From: JAYZQT01 sp036136335
Lineage (GTDB): Bacteria; Pseudomonadota; Alphaproteobacteria; MPNO01; UBA830
Assembly (NCBI GenBank): GCA_036136335.1
Contig: JAYZQT010000046.1
Location: 1-50,814 of the forward strand
Direction: 5' to 3'
DNA: 50,814 nucleotides
A model generated the notes under the pieces. It saw nothing but the letters and a program-made list of their open reading frames with translations, was not told where the DNA came from and made no database searches. The number at the start of each line of letters is the position of its first letter. The first letter of the stretch is position 1. Position numbers and translations under genes: made by a program. Shown in pieces: positions 42,573 to 50,814 of this stretch.

Positions 42573-42828
42573 TCGGACAACCAACAAATGAAGTTCCGGA
42601 TAACTTTTCAACTGATCTGTCATAGCTCCCACAATATTGGATTGATGGTCGCGAATCAAAGCACCATCTATTTGCAAATCCGGACCGCTGACCCCCACAA
42701 GCGGAGGACCTATTTATAGAACTTGTAGTTCATATTAGACACGAGTCTCTCCATTGAGTAGGTTGGATTTTATATGGGGGTATGATACCCATCCGTCAAT
42801 GCAACGGGACACCCAATATTCTATAGCT

Positions 42829-42861
42829 ACCGGTTTTTATTTTGTATAGATTGAAACCGGT
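42829..42861. promoter_or_regulatory. Inverted repeat ACCGGTTT / AAACCGGT upstream of the D,D-carboxypeptidase
   Basis: Perfect 8-base arms at 42829-42836 and 42854-42861 surround a 17-base AT-rich spacer with a TATAGA box. A second palindrome, GGGTAT-G-ATACCC, lies at 42778-42790. Both are in the 338-base clpS/dacA divergent gap (42573-42910), part of which is the alternative clpS N-terminus. They are candidate operators or leader structures. Confidence 0.4.
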
Positions 42862-42910
42862 CGGGGCAGCTGGATAAAGAAGTTTTAACCGAAAGGAAAC
42901 GGTAATAAAT

Positions 42911-44134
42911 TTGTTTCGGTTGCTGGCAGCCCTTTTTATTGTGAGTGGTACGTTTTGCGCATTTCTGAGCACCGCGTCGGGTAAGTACGCCTCGATTGTC
43001 ATCGAGGCAAAATCCGCCCGAGTCCTCCATTCGATCAACGCTCGAACTAAAAACTATCCTGCGTCATTAACAAAGATGATGACAGTTTTCATCACATTTG
43101 ACGCATTAAAAAATAAATCCCTGCGTTTTGACCAAAAATTACCTGTGTCACGGATAGCTCAGAGCCGTTCCCCCTCGAGGCTAGGACTTCGCCGCGGGCA
43201 GACGATAACGGTCGAAAATGCGATCAATGCACTAGTCACCAAGTCTGCAAACGATGTTGCCACCGTGATTGCCGAAGCAATTGGGGGGACTGAACGCAAG
43301 TTTGCCAAGATAATGACCAAGCGCGCTAGAGCACTGGGCATGAAAAACACCACATTCAAAAATGCGTCGGGCCTACCTAACCGGAGACAGCTGAGCACTG
43401 CCGAAGATATGGCAATTCTTGCCCGTGCGTTACTCTATATGCACGGTGACTTGTACCACTATTTTGCACGTCAAACGTTCACATTTGAAGGAAGGCGACA
43501 CCGTTCACACAACAAGCTAATGTCACGTTACAAGGGTATGGATGGAATTAAGACCGGCTACACCCGTGCTTCAGGATTTAATCTTGTAGCATCTGCCCAG
43601 CGATCTGGGGTTAGGGTGATCGCCGTGGTGTTTGGCGGCAAAACGTCGCAATCCCGCGATCGTCATACGGCCCGACTACTCAATCGCGGATTTACCGCTC
43701 TAGATGCTGGAGTTGTTTCTGCCAAAACAACAAAAGCCTTAGCATCGACAAACAGACATCCAAAACGCAAACAGACTTTGACACGTGGGACTTTTCAAAA
43801 ATCCAACCACCGGGCCAAAAATAGAGCTGCGGCTATCCACAGGCCGTCCCGCACCTTACGGTCCGGCTATTTTCGCGGATGGGCAATTCAAGTTGGAGCA
43901 TATACTCGTTATGCACCCGCGCGTCGTGCAGTTACTCGCGCCGCAAAGGCAGTTCCCAGCCTCATTGGTAAGGAAGTTCAAATCGTGCGTCAGCGCAGCA
44001 AAATGCGCCATGGCCTAAAAATATATAAGGCCCGACTGTTGGTTCGCACCAAGTCCAAAGCCCGCAACTCATGTCGAGCGCTTAAACGGCGCAAAATCGA
44101 TTGCATGGTCGTTCAGGTGAAACTCAAGTCTTAA
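42911..44134 (+). CDS. dacA: D-alanyl-D-alanine carboxypeptidase with C-terminal SPOR domain
   Basis: A 407-residue exported low-molecular-weight PBP. A signal peptide (LLAALFIVSGTFCAFLSTASG) is followed by the serine peptidase core: S52-x-x-K55 in PASLTKMMT, S112AN and K214TG in GIKTGYTRAS. A basic, Ser/Thr-rich linker (about 265-320) leads to a SPOR domain (GWAIQVGAYTRYAPARRAV), which binds denuded septal glycan. It trims the terminal D-Ala of wall peptides. The start is a TTG at 42911; no ATG occurs before residue 56, and a purine-rich AAAGGAAACGG lies just upstream. Confidence 0.93.
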   Translation: MFRLLAALFIVSGTFCAFLSTASGKYASIVIEAKSARVLHSINARTKNYPASLTKMMTVFITFDALKNKSLRFDQKLPVSRIAQSRSPSRLGLRRGQTITVENAINALVTKSANDVATVIAEAIGGTERKFAKIMTKRARALGMKNTTFKNASGLPNRRQLSTAEDMAILARALLYMHGDLYHYFARQTFTFEGRRHRSHNKLMSRYKGMDGIKTGYTRASGFNLVASAQRSGVRVIAVVFGGKTSQSRDRHTARLLNRGFTALDAGVVSAKTTKALASTNRHPKRKQTLTRGTFQKSNHRAKNRAAAIHRPSRTLRSGYFRGWAIQVGAYTRYAPARRAVTRAAKAVPSLIGKEVQIVRQRSKMRHGLKIYKARLLVRTKSKARNSCRALKRRKIDCMVVQVKLKS

Positions 44135-44247
44135 ACCTAAGCGATAAATCCACGTTGAGGAGTTTCCAAGGATTACCATCAGCTTGACCACCAGACATCA
44201 ATCGAAAGTATGTTTAATTTCTGAATTGCCGTACTTCGCGGCTCCGT

Positions 44248-45636
44248 TCAGAATATCGGCGGCTCTAGACCACTCGCGCGCACTTGTTTAACGAGGGCTT
44301 CCTTAAGTCTCGTCAACCCTTCAAGAGTTGTCCCTTCGCATCTAGCAACTACGGCGTTCTGAGTGTTCGAAGATCTAAGCAACCACCAGCCATCATCGGT
44401 CTTCACCCTTACCCCATCAATCTCCACTACTTCAGCTCCCACGGCAGAAAGTCTAGCACTCACCTCGTCAACAATCTCAAATTTGCGCTCTTCCGGACAT
44501 GCGAATCGGAGTTCCGGTGTGTTAACCACATGCGGTAGCCTTTTCCGAAGACCCGAGAGCGTCTCAGTACACTGGGTCAAGCAACTCAGTAGCCGCACTG
44601 CAGCATATAGCGCGTCGTCATAACCAAAATATTTATCGGCAAAAAAGATGTGACCACTCATTTCACCGGCCAAGAGAGCGCCAGTTTCCATCATCTTAGC
44701 TTTGATAAGAGAATGCCCAGTCCGCCACATGATTGGGTTTCCACCCATACTGGTTATCTGGTCAAACAAAATCTGACTAGCTTTAACGTCTGCAATAATG
44801 GTCGCACCTGGATTACCAACGAGCACGTCCTTGGCCCAAATTACCATCAGCTGGTCTCCCCACAGGATTTCGCCATCATTGTCGATCACGCCAATTCGAT
44901 CGCCATCTCCGTCGAAGGCAATCCCGAGATCACACCCAGATTTGAGAACCACATCACGCAGTTGAGAAAGGTTTTCGGCAACGGTCGGGTCTGGGTGATG
45001 TGCAGGAAACGTACCATCTATCTTTTCGTTAAGCAGTATATGCTCTCCAGGCAGAATTTGGGCCAAACGCACCATGGCGTCTCCAGCAGCCCCATTGCCG
45101 GCATCCCATGCAACTTTCAGTGTCCTGCCGCTTCTGAAATCCTGTGCAATACGCTTAACGTAACGATCAAACACCGGCACTGTGTAGTCGCTGCCCGAAC
45201 CAGAAACGTAATTGGCTGTCGCTGAAATTGTTTTTAGATTTTGAATATCTTCACCGTAAAATGGCGTGGTTTCCCGCATTATTTTGAAACCATTGTATTC
45301 GGGTGGATTATGCGACCCCGAAACCATGATACCGCCCGCCGCACCAAGAACTTTAACCGCGAAATACAACATGGGTGTGGGACCTATACCTATACGGGCC
45401 ACATCGACCCCACTATCATTAAGTCCTTTCACTAATGATTGCTCCATTTCAGGCGAGCTTAATCGGCCATCATAACCAACGCAGACAGCCGTCCCTCCCT
45501 CATCAGAAATTACGGTCGCAAAGGCGCGCCCGATGGCGTAGGCGTCGGCCACAGACAGCGTATCGCCAACGATACCCCGGACATCGTATTCACGAAGAAT
45601 AGTTTCATCAAAATAATGAGCGCTGCCACCTCTCAT
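44248..45636 (-). CDS. manB: Phosphomannomutase/phosphoglucomutase (AlgC/ManB-type)
   Basis: A 462-residue alpha-D-phosphohexomutase that interconverts hexose 6- and 1-phosphates. The N-terminal FDETILREYDVRGIVGDTL, active-site phosphoserine loop MVSGSHNPPEYNGFK, metal loop FDGDGDRIGVID, sugar-binding GEMSGHIFF and C-terminal phosphate-binding VRCEG-type motif (VVARCEGTT) are all present. It could feed GalU with glucose-1-phosphate and GDP-mannose synthesis with mannose-1-phosphate. Its ATG overlaps the ugd TGA (ATGA); it is the last gene of galU > ugd > manB. The 113-base gap to dacA shows no feature. Confidence 0.94.
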   Translation of the reverse strand: MRGGSAHYFDETILREYDVRGIVGDTLSVADAYAIGRAFATVISDEGGTAVCVGYDGRLSSPEMEQSLVKGLNDSGVDVARIGIGPTPMLYFAVKVLGAAGGIMVSGSHNPPEYNGFKIMRETTPFYGEDIQNLKTISATANYVSGSGSDYTVPVFDRYVKRIAQDFRSGRTLKVAWDAGNGAAGDAMVRLAQILPGEHILLNEKIDGTFPAHHPDPTVAENLSQLRDVVLKSGCDLGIAFDGDGDRIGVIDNDGEILWGDQLMVIWAKDVLVGNPGATIIADVKASQILFDQITSMGGNPIMWRTGHSLIKAKMMETGALLAGEMSGHIFFADKYFGYDDALYAAVRLLSCLTQCTETLSGLRKRLPHVVNTPELRFACPEERKFEIVDEVSARLSAVGAEVVEIDGVRVKTDDGWWLLRSSNTQNAVVARCEGTTLEGLTRLKEALVKQVRASGLEPPIF

Positions 45637-46958
45637 AACCCGCCTGCCAACACCGGCTCACGGCCCACGCTATAATAATCCAGACCCGCACGGGTTATTT
45701 CGTCTTCCTCGTAAATATTGCGAAGATCAACCAACACCGGCAACGCTAGCAGGCTTTTTACTCGCTTAAGATCGAGGAGGCGGAACTCATTCCATTCCGT
45801 CACAATTATCAACGCATCGGCGCGGTTCATCGCTTCATATTCATCTACGCAGAAAACTGTGCCCGACATGACCTTCTTCGCTTCGGGCATACCCTTAGGA
45901 TCAAACGCGCGTACTACCGCACCAGCCGCCTGGAGTGCCGGTATGATTTCGAGGCTAGGACTTTCACGAATATCATCAGTATTCGGTTTGAACGCCAGCC
46001 CAAGTACCGCCAGTGTTTTTCCATGCACGGATCCGCCGCACGCCCCCACAATTTTATCCACCATTCGGCGTTTACGGTCCGCGTTCACCTGAACAACAGC
46101 CTCCACAATCTTGAGGGGTGAATCATTTTCTTTCGCGGTTTGAACTAGCGCCAACGTATCCTTGGGAAAGCAGGACCCACCGTAACCCGGACCAGCATGC
46201 AGGAATTTGTTACCTATACGCCCATCCAACCCGATTCCACGAGCTACTTCCTGAACGTTGGCCCCGACTTTCTCACACAAATCGGCTATTTCATTTATAA
46301 AAGTAACCTTCGCCGCAAGAAATGAGTTCGCAGCGTATTTAATCAATTCCGCTGTTTCGAGCTGGGTATGGATCACTGGCGTTTCTAGTAAATAAAGTGG
46401 TCTATAGAGCCGGCGTAACAAATCCGCTGCAGTGTCAGAGGACGTGCCGATCACTATGCGGTCCGGCCGCATAAAATCCTCAACTGCAGAACCTTCCCTT
46501 AAAAATTCTGGATTAGATGCGACGTCAAACTCCTCCGAAGACCTAATTTCACTTAGGATGCGGTAAACCTCCCTACCGGTTCCAACGGGCACTGTCGACT
46601 TTGTAACAATTACGGTATATCCGTCGATCGCACGCCCGACTTCTGCAGCCGCAGCGTACACATATGAGAGATCTGCATGACCATCTCCACGCCGGCTCGG
46701 TGTTCCAACGGCAATTAAAACCGCATCGGCCCCTTTTACCCCCATATCAAGATCAGTCGTAAAAGATAACCTGCCGGCGGCAACGTTCTTCTCAATCAGC
46801 GGGACAAGCCCCGGCTCAAAGATTGGGATCCTTCCGGCATTTAAGTGCTCTATTTTGCCGACATCCTTATCGACACAGACAACATCCGTACCAAATTCGG
46901 AAAAACAGGCACCGGATACGAGGCCAACATAACCGGTACCGATAATCGCTATCCGCAT
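45633..46958 (-). CDS. ugd: UDP-glucose 6-dehydrogenase
   Basis: A 441-residue NAD-dependent enzyme that oxidises UDP-glucose to UDP-glucuronate in two steps. The N-terminal Rossmann motif is IGTGYVGLVSGACFSEFG. The catalytic cysteine lies in GPGYGGSCFPKDTLAL, and the UDP-binding C-terminal domain contains LGLAFKPNTDDIRESPSL. The product is used for exopolysaccharide, capsule or modified lipid A. It lies 13 bases downstream of galU and overlaps manB by four bases. Confidence 0.97.
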   Translation of the reverse strand: MRIAIIGTGYVGLVSGACFSEFGTDVVCVDKDVGKIEHLNAGRIPIFEPGLVPLIEKNVAAGRLSFTTDLDMGVKGADAVLIAVGTPSRRGDGHADLSYVYAAAAEVGRAIDGYTVIVTKSTVPVGTGREVYRILSEIRSSEEFDVASNPEFLREGSAVEDFMRPDRIVIGTSSDTAADLLRRLYRPLYLLETPVIHTQLETAELIKYAANSFLAAKVTFINEIADLCEKVGANVQEVARGIGLDGRIGNKFLHAGPGYGGSCFPKDTLALVQTAKENDSPLKIVEAVVQVNADRKRRMVDKIVGACGGSVHGKTLAVLGLAFKPNTDDIRESPSLEIIPALQAAGAVVRAFDPKGMPEAKKVMSGTVFCVDEYEAMNRADALIIVTEWNEFRLLDLKRVKSLLALPVLVDLRNIYEEDEITRAGLDYYSVGREPVLAGGL

Positions 46959-46971
46959 TTCCTACTCCGTG

Positions 46972-47856
46972 TCAGTGATCGGTCCCAACCGCATATTTTT
47001 GAATGATGGGTTCAATATGATGGCGCAAGTCCGGGCGGGCCAGCGCAAAGGCTATATTTGCCTCCAAAAACCCCGGCTTGTCACCGCAGTCAAAACGGGA
47101 ACCAGCGAAACGTACACCATGAAATGGTGAAGAACCGATCATCCTGGCTATAGCATCGGTTAGTTGAATTTCACCGCTCTTGCCAGATTTCCTTTCACTA
47201 AGGTAACCGAACACCTCTGGCAACAAAATATAACGGCCTATGACGCTGACTGCGGATGGAGCATCCTCGGGCTGTGGCTTTTCAACCAACCCCCTAACCT
47301 CCACAAGGTGTCCATCGTCCGAGCCCACGTCCACAATCCCGTAACGATTGGTGTGCTCTTTAGGAACATCGACAACCCCAATCACGTTGCCACCGTTTTT
47401 TTGAAAAACATCAACCATTTGTTTTAAACACGGTACCTTCGCCATTACCAAATCGTCTGCTAGCAGTACAGCGAAAGGCTCATCACCGACTAGTTCGCGC
47501 GCGCACCATACGGCGTGACCGAGCCCCAAAGGATCCTGTTGACGCGTATAAGCGATTTTTCCGGGTGCCAGAACCGGTATATCAACTGCGCGCAACTCGG
47601 CATCCTTCCCCCTCTCACTGAGAATTTGCCGCAGTTCAAAGCTGTAGTCGAAATAATCTTCAATTGCTGCCTTTCCCCGGCCGGTAACAAAGATGATTTC
47701 CTCTATTCCCGAGGCGAGGGCCTCATCGACGGCATAATGTATTAACGGCTTATCAACTACCGGCAGCATCTCTTTCGGCATTGCCTTGGTTGCTGGAAGA
47801 AAACGTGTTCCTAAGCCAGCGACGGGAAATACCGCTTTTCGCAGTTTTTGGGCCAC
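46972..47856 (-). CDS. galU: UTP--glucose-1-phosphate uridylyltransferase
   Basis: A 294-residue nucleotidyltransferase that makes UDP-glucose from UTP and glucose-1-phosphate. KAVFPVAGLGTRFLPATKAM is the nucleotide-binding signature, followed by FVTGRGKAAIEDYFD and GVRFAGSRFDCGDKPGFLEAN. The frame runs 12 codons further to a TTG at 47892. I chose the GTG at 47856 because GGAG lies seven bases before it and the protein then has the usual length. It heads galU > ugd > manB. Confidence 0.96.
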   Translation of the reverse strand: MAQKLRKAVFPVAGLGTRFLPATKAMPKEMLPVVDKPLIHYAVDEALASGIEEIIFVTGRGKAAIEDYFDYSFELRQILSERGKDAELRAVDIPVLAPGKIAYTRQQDPLGLGHAVWCARELVGDEPFAVLLADDLVMAKVPCLKQMVDVFQKNGGNVIGVVDVPKEHTNRYGIVDVGSDDGHLVEVRGLVEKPQPEDAPSAVSVIGRYILLPEVFGYLSERKSGKSGEIQLTDAIARMIGSSPFHGVRFAGSRFDCGDKPGFLEANIAFALARPDLRHHIEPIIQKYAVGTDH

Positions 47857-47967
47857 TAAATACTCCGATGCTGCAGGATACGCCCGATTCAAAATTTTTT
47901 AGTTCGGTGCTTATACCCTTGGCGCTTTGTGACACGCCCCTCCAATCGATGCAAGCGACGACGCGGT

Positions 47968-48672
47968 TCAACCTCCCAAAAGTATGTCCTTCGCAAGATT
48001 GATTTGCGCAGCGAGCCATGTAGAGCCACCCCGATCGGGATGGTTTGATTTCAATAGCGAGCGATGGGCGGTACGGATTTCATCGCGCGATGCACCGGCT
48101 CGAAGCCCCAGAATTTCGTAAGCCTGCTGGGGTGTCATCGCGGTGACCCCACTCTGTTTTGCACCGTTGTCAAAGGTATCGTCAGCAGTTTTCCGCCATT
48201 CCACACCATGAACCCGATCCAAATAGGCCTCCAGCACACTCACGGACTGCGGGTCATACATCCGGCATTCATATAAAAGCTCCACCAGCTGTTCTAAGGA
48301 CATCTCGTCCAGATTTTTACCCCCATACTTTCCCTTGATCACCGTGCCACTCAAAACCCCGGAATCGTGGTCGAGAGCCATACGCAGATAAATTGTTTCG
48401 ATATCCGAATTTCCGCCAGGAGTGGGGCCTCGCATGTTTTTAAGACTCCGCAATATCGCTCGCCATTGCAGAATCATCGGGAGGACCAAAAGCGCCCACC
48501 CAAACGGACCCAAGCGACCACTCAGGGTCAGAAAACCGATTACCACAGCCATCAAAAGACTGATCACGACCGCCGCGTTCCGTTGAATATTCTTGGGGTT
48601 GGTTCTCCGTATCCCGCGAACAAGGAAATATCCCCCGATCAAAATGGCAACACCGAGAATGAAGAATTGCAT
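47968..48672 (-). CDS. Membrane-anchored J-domain protein
   Basis: A 234-residue protein with two predicted N-terminal membrane helices (FFILGVAILIGGYFLV and NAAVVISLLMAVVIGFLTL, then a third short hydrophobic stretch). A central soluble part follows (DIETIYLRMALDHDSGVLSGTVIKG), and the C-terminal J-domain holds the HPD tripeptide at H211 (LLKSNHPDRGGS). J-domains stimulate DnaK ATPase. The membrane-plus-J layout recalls mitochondrial Pam18 and bacterial DjlA-like proteins, but the central region is different. The client is unknown. It is 9 bases downstream of the broken VWA-type gene on the same strand. Confidence 0.88.
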   Translation of the reverse strand: MQFFILGVAILIGGYFLVRGIRRTNPKNIQRNAAVVISLLMAVVIGFLTLSGRLGPFGWALLVLPMILQWRAILRSLKNMRGPTPGGNSDIETIYLRMALDHDSGVLSGTVIKGKYGGKNLDEMSLEQLVELLYECRMYDPQSVSVLEAYLDRVHGVEWRKTADDTFDNGAKQSGVTAMTPQQAYEILGLRAGASRDEIRTAHRSLLKSNHPDRGGSTWLAAQINLAKDILLGG

Positions 48673-48681
48673 CGCTGTTTA

Positions 48682-49398
48682 CTAACGCATTTGCTTTGTA
48701 ATCTGGCGGACCATTTTTGCGTCATTCGTGTTTGAATAATCCTCGAGTGCGTCGCGGCCGCCGGCAGCAAATACAGCAACCGCGCTAAGGAGTTCCTTCA
48801 ACTGCTGCGCGGACGAGGGGTCGAAGCTACAATGAGCACCACCGGTCAGCTTCGCAATTTGATGAAATGCGGTGGTCGCGATGGGATCGTTTCCTTCCTG
48901 AAACATAAATGCAGGCACGCCGCGGACCCCTCATTCGCCCGCAACATTGCAAACATCGTCAATCTGTTCTTCAAAACAATCTCCAACGAAAACCAGTGCA
49001 TTCACTTTTTTCTGTTGGGTTGCTTGCAGGGTATGACGCAACACTCTCCGAATCTGGGTTCTCCCACCCACGCAACGGACCCTTTCCATCCTGCGCACCA
49101 AGGCTTCAGACGTCGAGACCCACGGGCTGGATTTGCACTCTCGATAACCCCTAAAATACACCAACAGCACCTCCAAACCACCTAAACAATCAGTCGCGTG
49201 GAACAAATCAGCCTGCAGGTGGCATGCCAGATCCCAAGTCCGTTCTCGGCTTGCAGTGGCATCCATCGCGAAAAGCAAACGCCCCCGTCCTTTGGCCGAT
49301 TTCACAATGGGCGTCGCCGCTACCTTTGCGAGAAACCTTGTTACCGAATCCACAGTAGACTGGTCCGCTAAATTTTGTTTACTTTTATCCCCAGACAT
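48682..49398 (-). pseudogene. VWA-type protein interrupted by an in-frame TGA
   Basis: One reading frame runs from the ATG at 49398 to 48682 (238 sense codons) but is broken by TGA at 48931-48933. Before it are MIDAS-like features: FAMDATASRERTW (D-x-T-x-S), a later RVRCVGGRTQI and ALVFVGDCFEE. Directly after the TGA, in the same frame, come GVPAFMFQEGNDPI and LTGGAHCSFD, which continue the domain. The likely ancestral codon is a leucine (TTA or TTG), so one substitution could explain it. Frame is otherwise intact, so the lesion is recent, or a sequencing error. A short N-terminal product of about 155 residues remains. It is paired with the J-domain gene. Confidence 0.8.
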
Positions 49399-49522
49399 AT
49401 GATCCGTCGCTCCAATTACAGGGTTGAGATAGTATGGATGCAGGCGTAATTCCAATCTTGCAACATATCCCGCCCTTTGTTTCGGGCAGCGTTATAAGAA
49501 ACACACTATTGGAAAAAAGATT

Positions 49523-50287
49523 ATGCCAAAATCCCCGCACTACTTCCAGAACAAGACAATCCTCATAACTGGTGGTGCGAGTGGTATAGGAAAGTCGGCC
49601 GCACTGATTTTCGCTCGAGAAGGGGCAAACGTCATCGTCGCAGATATTAACGAATTGGAAGCAGAAACTGTTGCCACAGAAATACGTGAGACAAATGCAA
49701 ATGCGGAAGCAATTCAGGTAGACGTCACCGACAGGGCGGCAGTCGATGAGCTAGTGTTACAAGGTATAGATTGCTTTGGAAAAATTAATTTTCTACTCAA
49801 CAGCGCGGGCTCCGCAGGCCGTCGATCCTCATTCCTCGAAATCGACCAGAACCTTTGGCGTGATACATATGCGCTTAATGTCGACGGCGTTTTTAACACG
49901 ATTCAATCGGTTTTACCGCACATGCTGAGTAACGGACACGGCGTAATCGTCAATATCGCGAGTATGGCGCATCGCCGCGGCGGGCCTGGCCATTCGACCC
50001 ATTATGCCTCTGCAAAAGGGGCTGTGGTGACCTTGACAATGGGGGTGGCACGTGAATTCGTTGGACGCGGTATCCGAGCAATATCAATATCGCCGGGCCC
50101 AATTGATACAGCCTTTCAGGCCATCTCTTCCCCTGAGTTGAAACAGCGGATGATTAACGATGTGCCGATGAGACGAATGGGCTCCCCGGAAGAGATCGGT
50201 GAGATGGCCCTATTTATTTGTTCCGATGCCTGCGAATTCATGACTGCAGACACTATCTACATCAATGGCGGCGGCGGGTTTCGTTAG
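49523..50287 (+). CDS. Short-chain dehydrogenase/reductase (SDR)
   Basis: A 254-residue classical SDR. The cofactor motif TGGASGIGKSAALIFAREGA is near residues 15-34, the catalytic triad region contains NSAGS, NIASM and HYASAKGAV, and SPGPIDTAF and the C-terminal TIYINGGGGF follow. It oxidises or reduces an unknown alcohol/ketone using NAD(P)(H). It is divergent from the VWA gene (gap 124 bases) and is followed 10 bases later by slyX; they may share a transcript. Confidence 0.9.
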   Translation: MPKSPHYFQNKTILITGGASGIGKSAALIFAREGANVIVADINELEAETVATEIRETNANAEAIQVDVTDRAAVDELVLQGIDCFGKINFLLNSAGSAGRRSSFLEIDQNLWRDTYALNVDGVFNTIQSVLPHMLSNGHGVIVNIASMAHRRGGPGHSTHYASAKGAVVTLTMGVAREFVGRGIRAISISPGPIDTAFQAISSPELKQRMINDVPMRRMGSPEEIGEMALFICSDACEFMTADTIYINGGGGFR

Positions 50288-50297
50288 GCAAATGGAA

Positions 50298-50522
50298 ATG
50301 GGGAAGACAGATCAAGCCGATTTGCGGGCTCGTATCGACGCCCTTGAGGCTCATATAGCCCATCAGGATCTGGCCTTTGAAGAACTAAATGCAGTAGTCA
50401 CAAAGCAATGGGGGAAAATATCCGACCTTGTCAGGCAGTTGGAATGGCTTCAGTCTAAGCTTCAAGAGAAGGGAGACGTTAGAGATCAGGTTGCTGGCGA
50501 CCTACCACCGCCGCATTACTGA
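50298..50522 (+). CDS. slyX: SlyX family protein
   Basis: A 74-residue coiled-coil protein. The heptad-rich body RARIDALEAHIAHQDLAFEE and the C-terminal PPPHY ending are typical of SlyX, whose function is not known. Two ATGs are possible (50292 and 50298); AGG nine bases before the second favours 50298. The gene follows the SDR by 10 bases. Confidence 0.9.
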   Translation: MGKTDQADLRARIDALEAHIAHQDLAFEELNAVVTKQWGKISDLVRQLEWLQSKLQEKGDVRDQVAGDLPPPHY

Positions 50523-50814
50523 GCCGACGCTGCCGGGTTTGGAACATGCAGCAAGCATCAGGCTCAATTCGCAAAACCGTCACCTACTTGCTGTATAGAA
50601 TAAACAGGGGGTTTGGAGCGGCGTGTTTATCTCGGTCTCAACCAATCAAGGCCTTAGTTAATCCTTTTTCAAGCAAGAAATTTCTTCGGCTGATGGGACA
50701 GATCTCAGTGGCCAAGAGTGACCAAGCGCATCGAATTTTGCACAGAGCTGGAAATCCGCGTGAGATTCGCACCTCGGTAGGCTAAGAAAAGTTAATGAAA
50801 GTGCGCATTCACAT
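50523..50814. other. 292-base right-end region without a recognised gene
   Basis: I see no family signal on either strand. A 12-base perfect palindrome AAGAAATTTCTT lies at 50675-50686. An ATG at 50795 (AAAGTTAATG context) may start a gene that continues beyond the window, but only about six codons are visible. No tRNA-like T-arm was found. Confidence 0.4.

Noticed and set aside
48931..48933. TGA as selenocysteine or a reassigned codon in the VWA gene
   Set aside because: Several intact genes here stop at TGA (for example dlh and ugd), no selenocysteine-insertion hairpin was seen, and the family position looks like leucine.
50546..50785. 79-codon open frame at the right end
   Set aside because: No family signal, no clear ribosome binding site and unremarkable composition; treated as non-coding.
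1..50814. CRISPR arrays, IS elements, rRNA, tRNA, phage or toxin-antitoxin genes
   Set aside because: No regularly spaced repeats, transposase motifs, conserved RNA arms or matching protein families were seen on either strand.

Overview
The window (about 50% GC) looks like the chromosome of a free-living alphaproteobacterium, probably Rhodospirillales-like. This rests on gene content and order, not on a database search. The pointers are: amidase amiC / PBP1A / prfB divergent from rne; an NDUFA12-type complex I accessory gene next to mlaD, a DUF2155 gene, aat, accC, accB and aroQ; tyrS near anmK; clpS-clpA divergent from a SPOR-tailed D,D-carboxypeptidase; and an RNase E with an acidic insert in its S1 domain and a C-terminal RRGWWQK tail. 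I found no rRNA, tRNA, CRISPR array, insertion sequence or prophage gene.

Layout. 1-2.9 kb: accessory catabolic-type genes (amidohydrolase cut by the left edge, TauD-like dioxygenase, alpha/beta hydrolase). 2.9-7.9 kb: a compact leftward operon glnE > dienelactone hydrolase > bcp > DUF455 ferritin-like protein. 7.9-11.1 kb: a large AsmA-like protein divergent from glnE. 11.1-15.2 kb: an accessory block holding a decayed 4,5-dihydroxyphthalate-decarboxylase-like pseudogene, a cupin, an SDR, a phytanoyl-CoA-dioxygenase-like protein and a GST. 15.2-18.6 kb: tyrS and anmK with a polysaccharide deacetylase lying between them. 18.7-26.6 kb: cell wall and RNA core genes (prfB with its programmed frameshift, PBP1A, amiC, rne). 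26.6-33.2 kb: aminotransferase, gamma-glutamyltransferase-like protein, M48-TPR protease, DsbA-like oxidoreductase, zeta-class GST and ornithine decarboxylase. 33.4-37.6 kb: aroQ-accB-accC-aat facing the DUF2155-mlaD-NDUFA12 operon. 37.8-44.1 kb: RidA-GNAT pair, clpA/clpS, D,D-carboxypeptidase. 44.2-47.9 kb: nucleotide-sugar operon galU > ugd > phosphohexomutase. 48-50.8 kb: membrane J-domain protein, a VWA-type gene interrupted by an in-frame TGA, an SDR and slyX.

How genes work together. GalU, Ugd and the phosphohexomutase form a route from hexose phosphate to UDP-glucuronate. AccB and AccC supply the biotin-carrier and biotin-carboxylase parts of acetyl-CoA carboxylase. ClpS delivers N-degron substrates to ClpA, and Aat (33-36 kb) makes such N-degrons. 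AmiC, PBP1A, the D,D-carboxypeptidase and AnmK cover peptidoglycan synthesis, trimming and recycling.

I did not find a convincing wholly new system. The points most worth a second look are: a long hairpin directly upstream of the rne ribosome binding site; two genes disabled by internal TGA codons or frameshifts; the J-domain plus VWA pair; a perfect 9-bp-arm palindrome upstream of the amidohydrolase; paired hairpins in the 410-bp gap before clpA; and tandem 19-bp repeats upstream of the phytanoyl-CoA dioxygenase gene.
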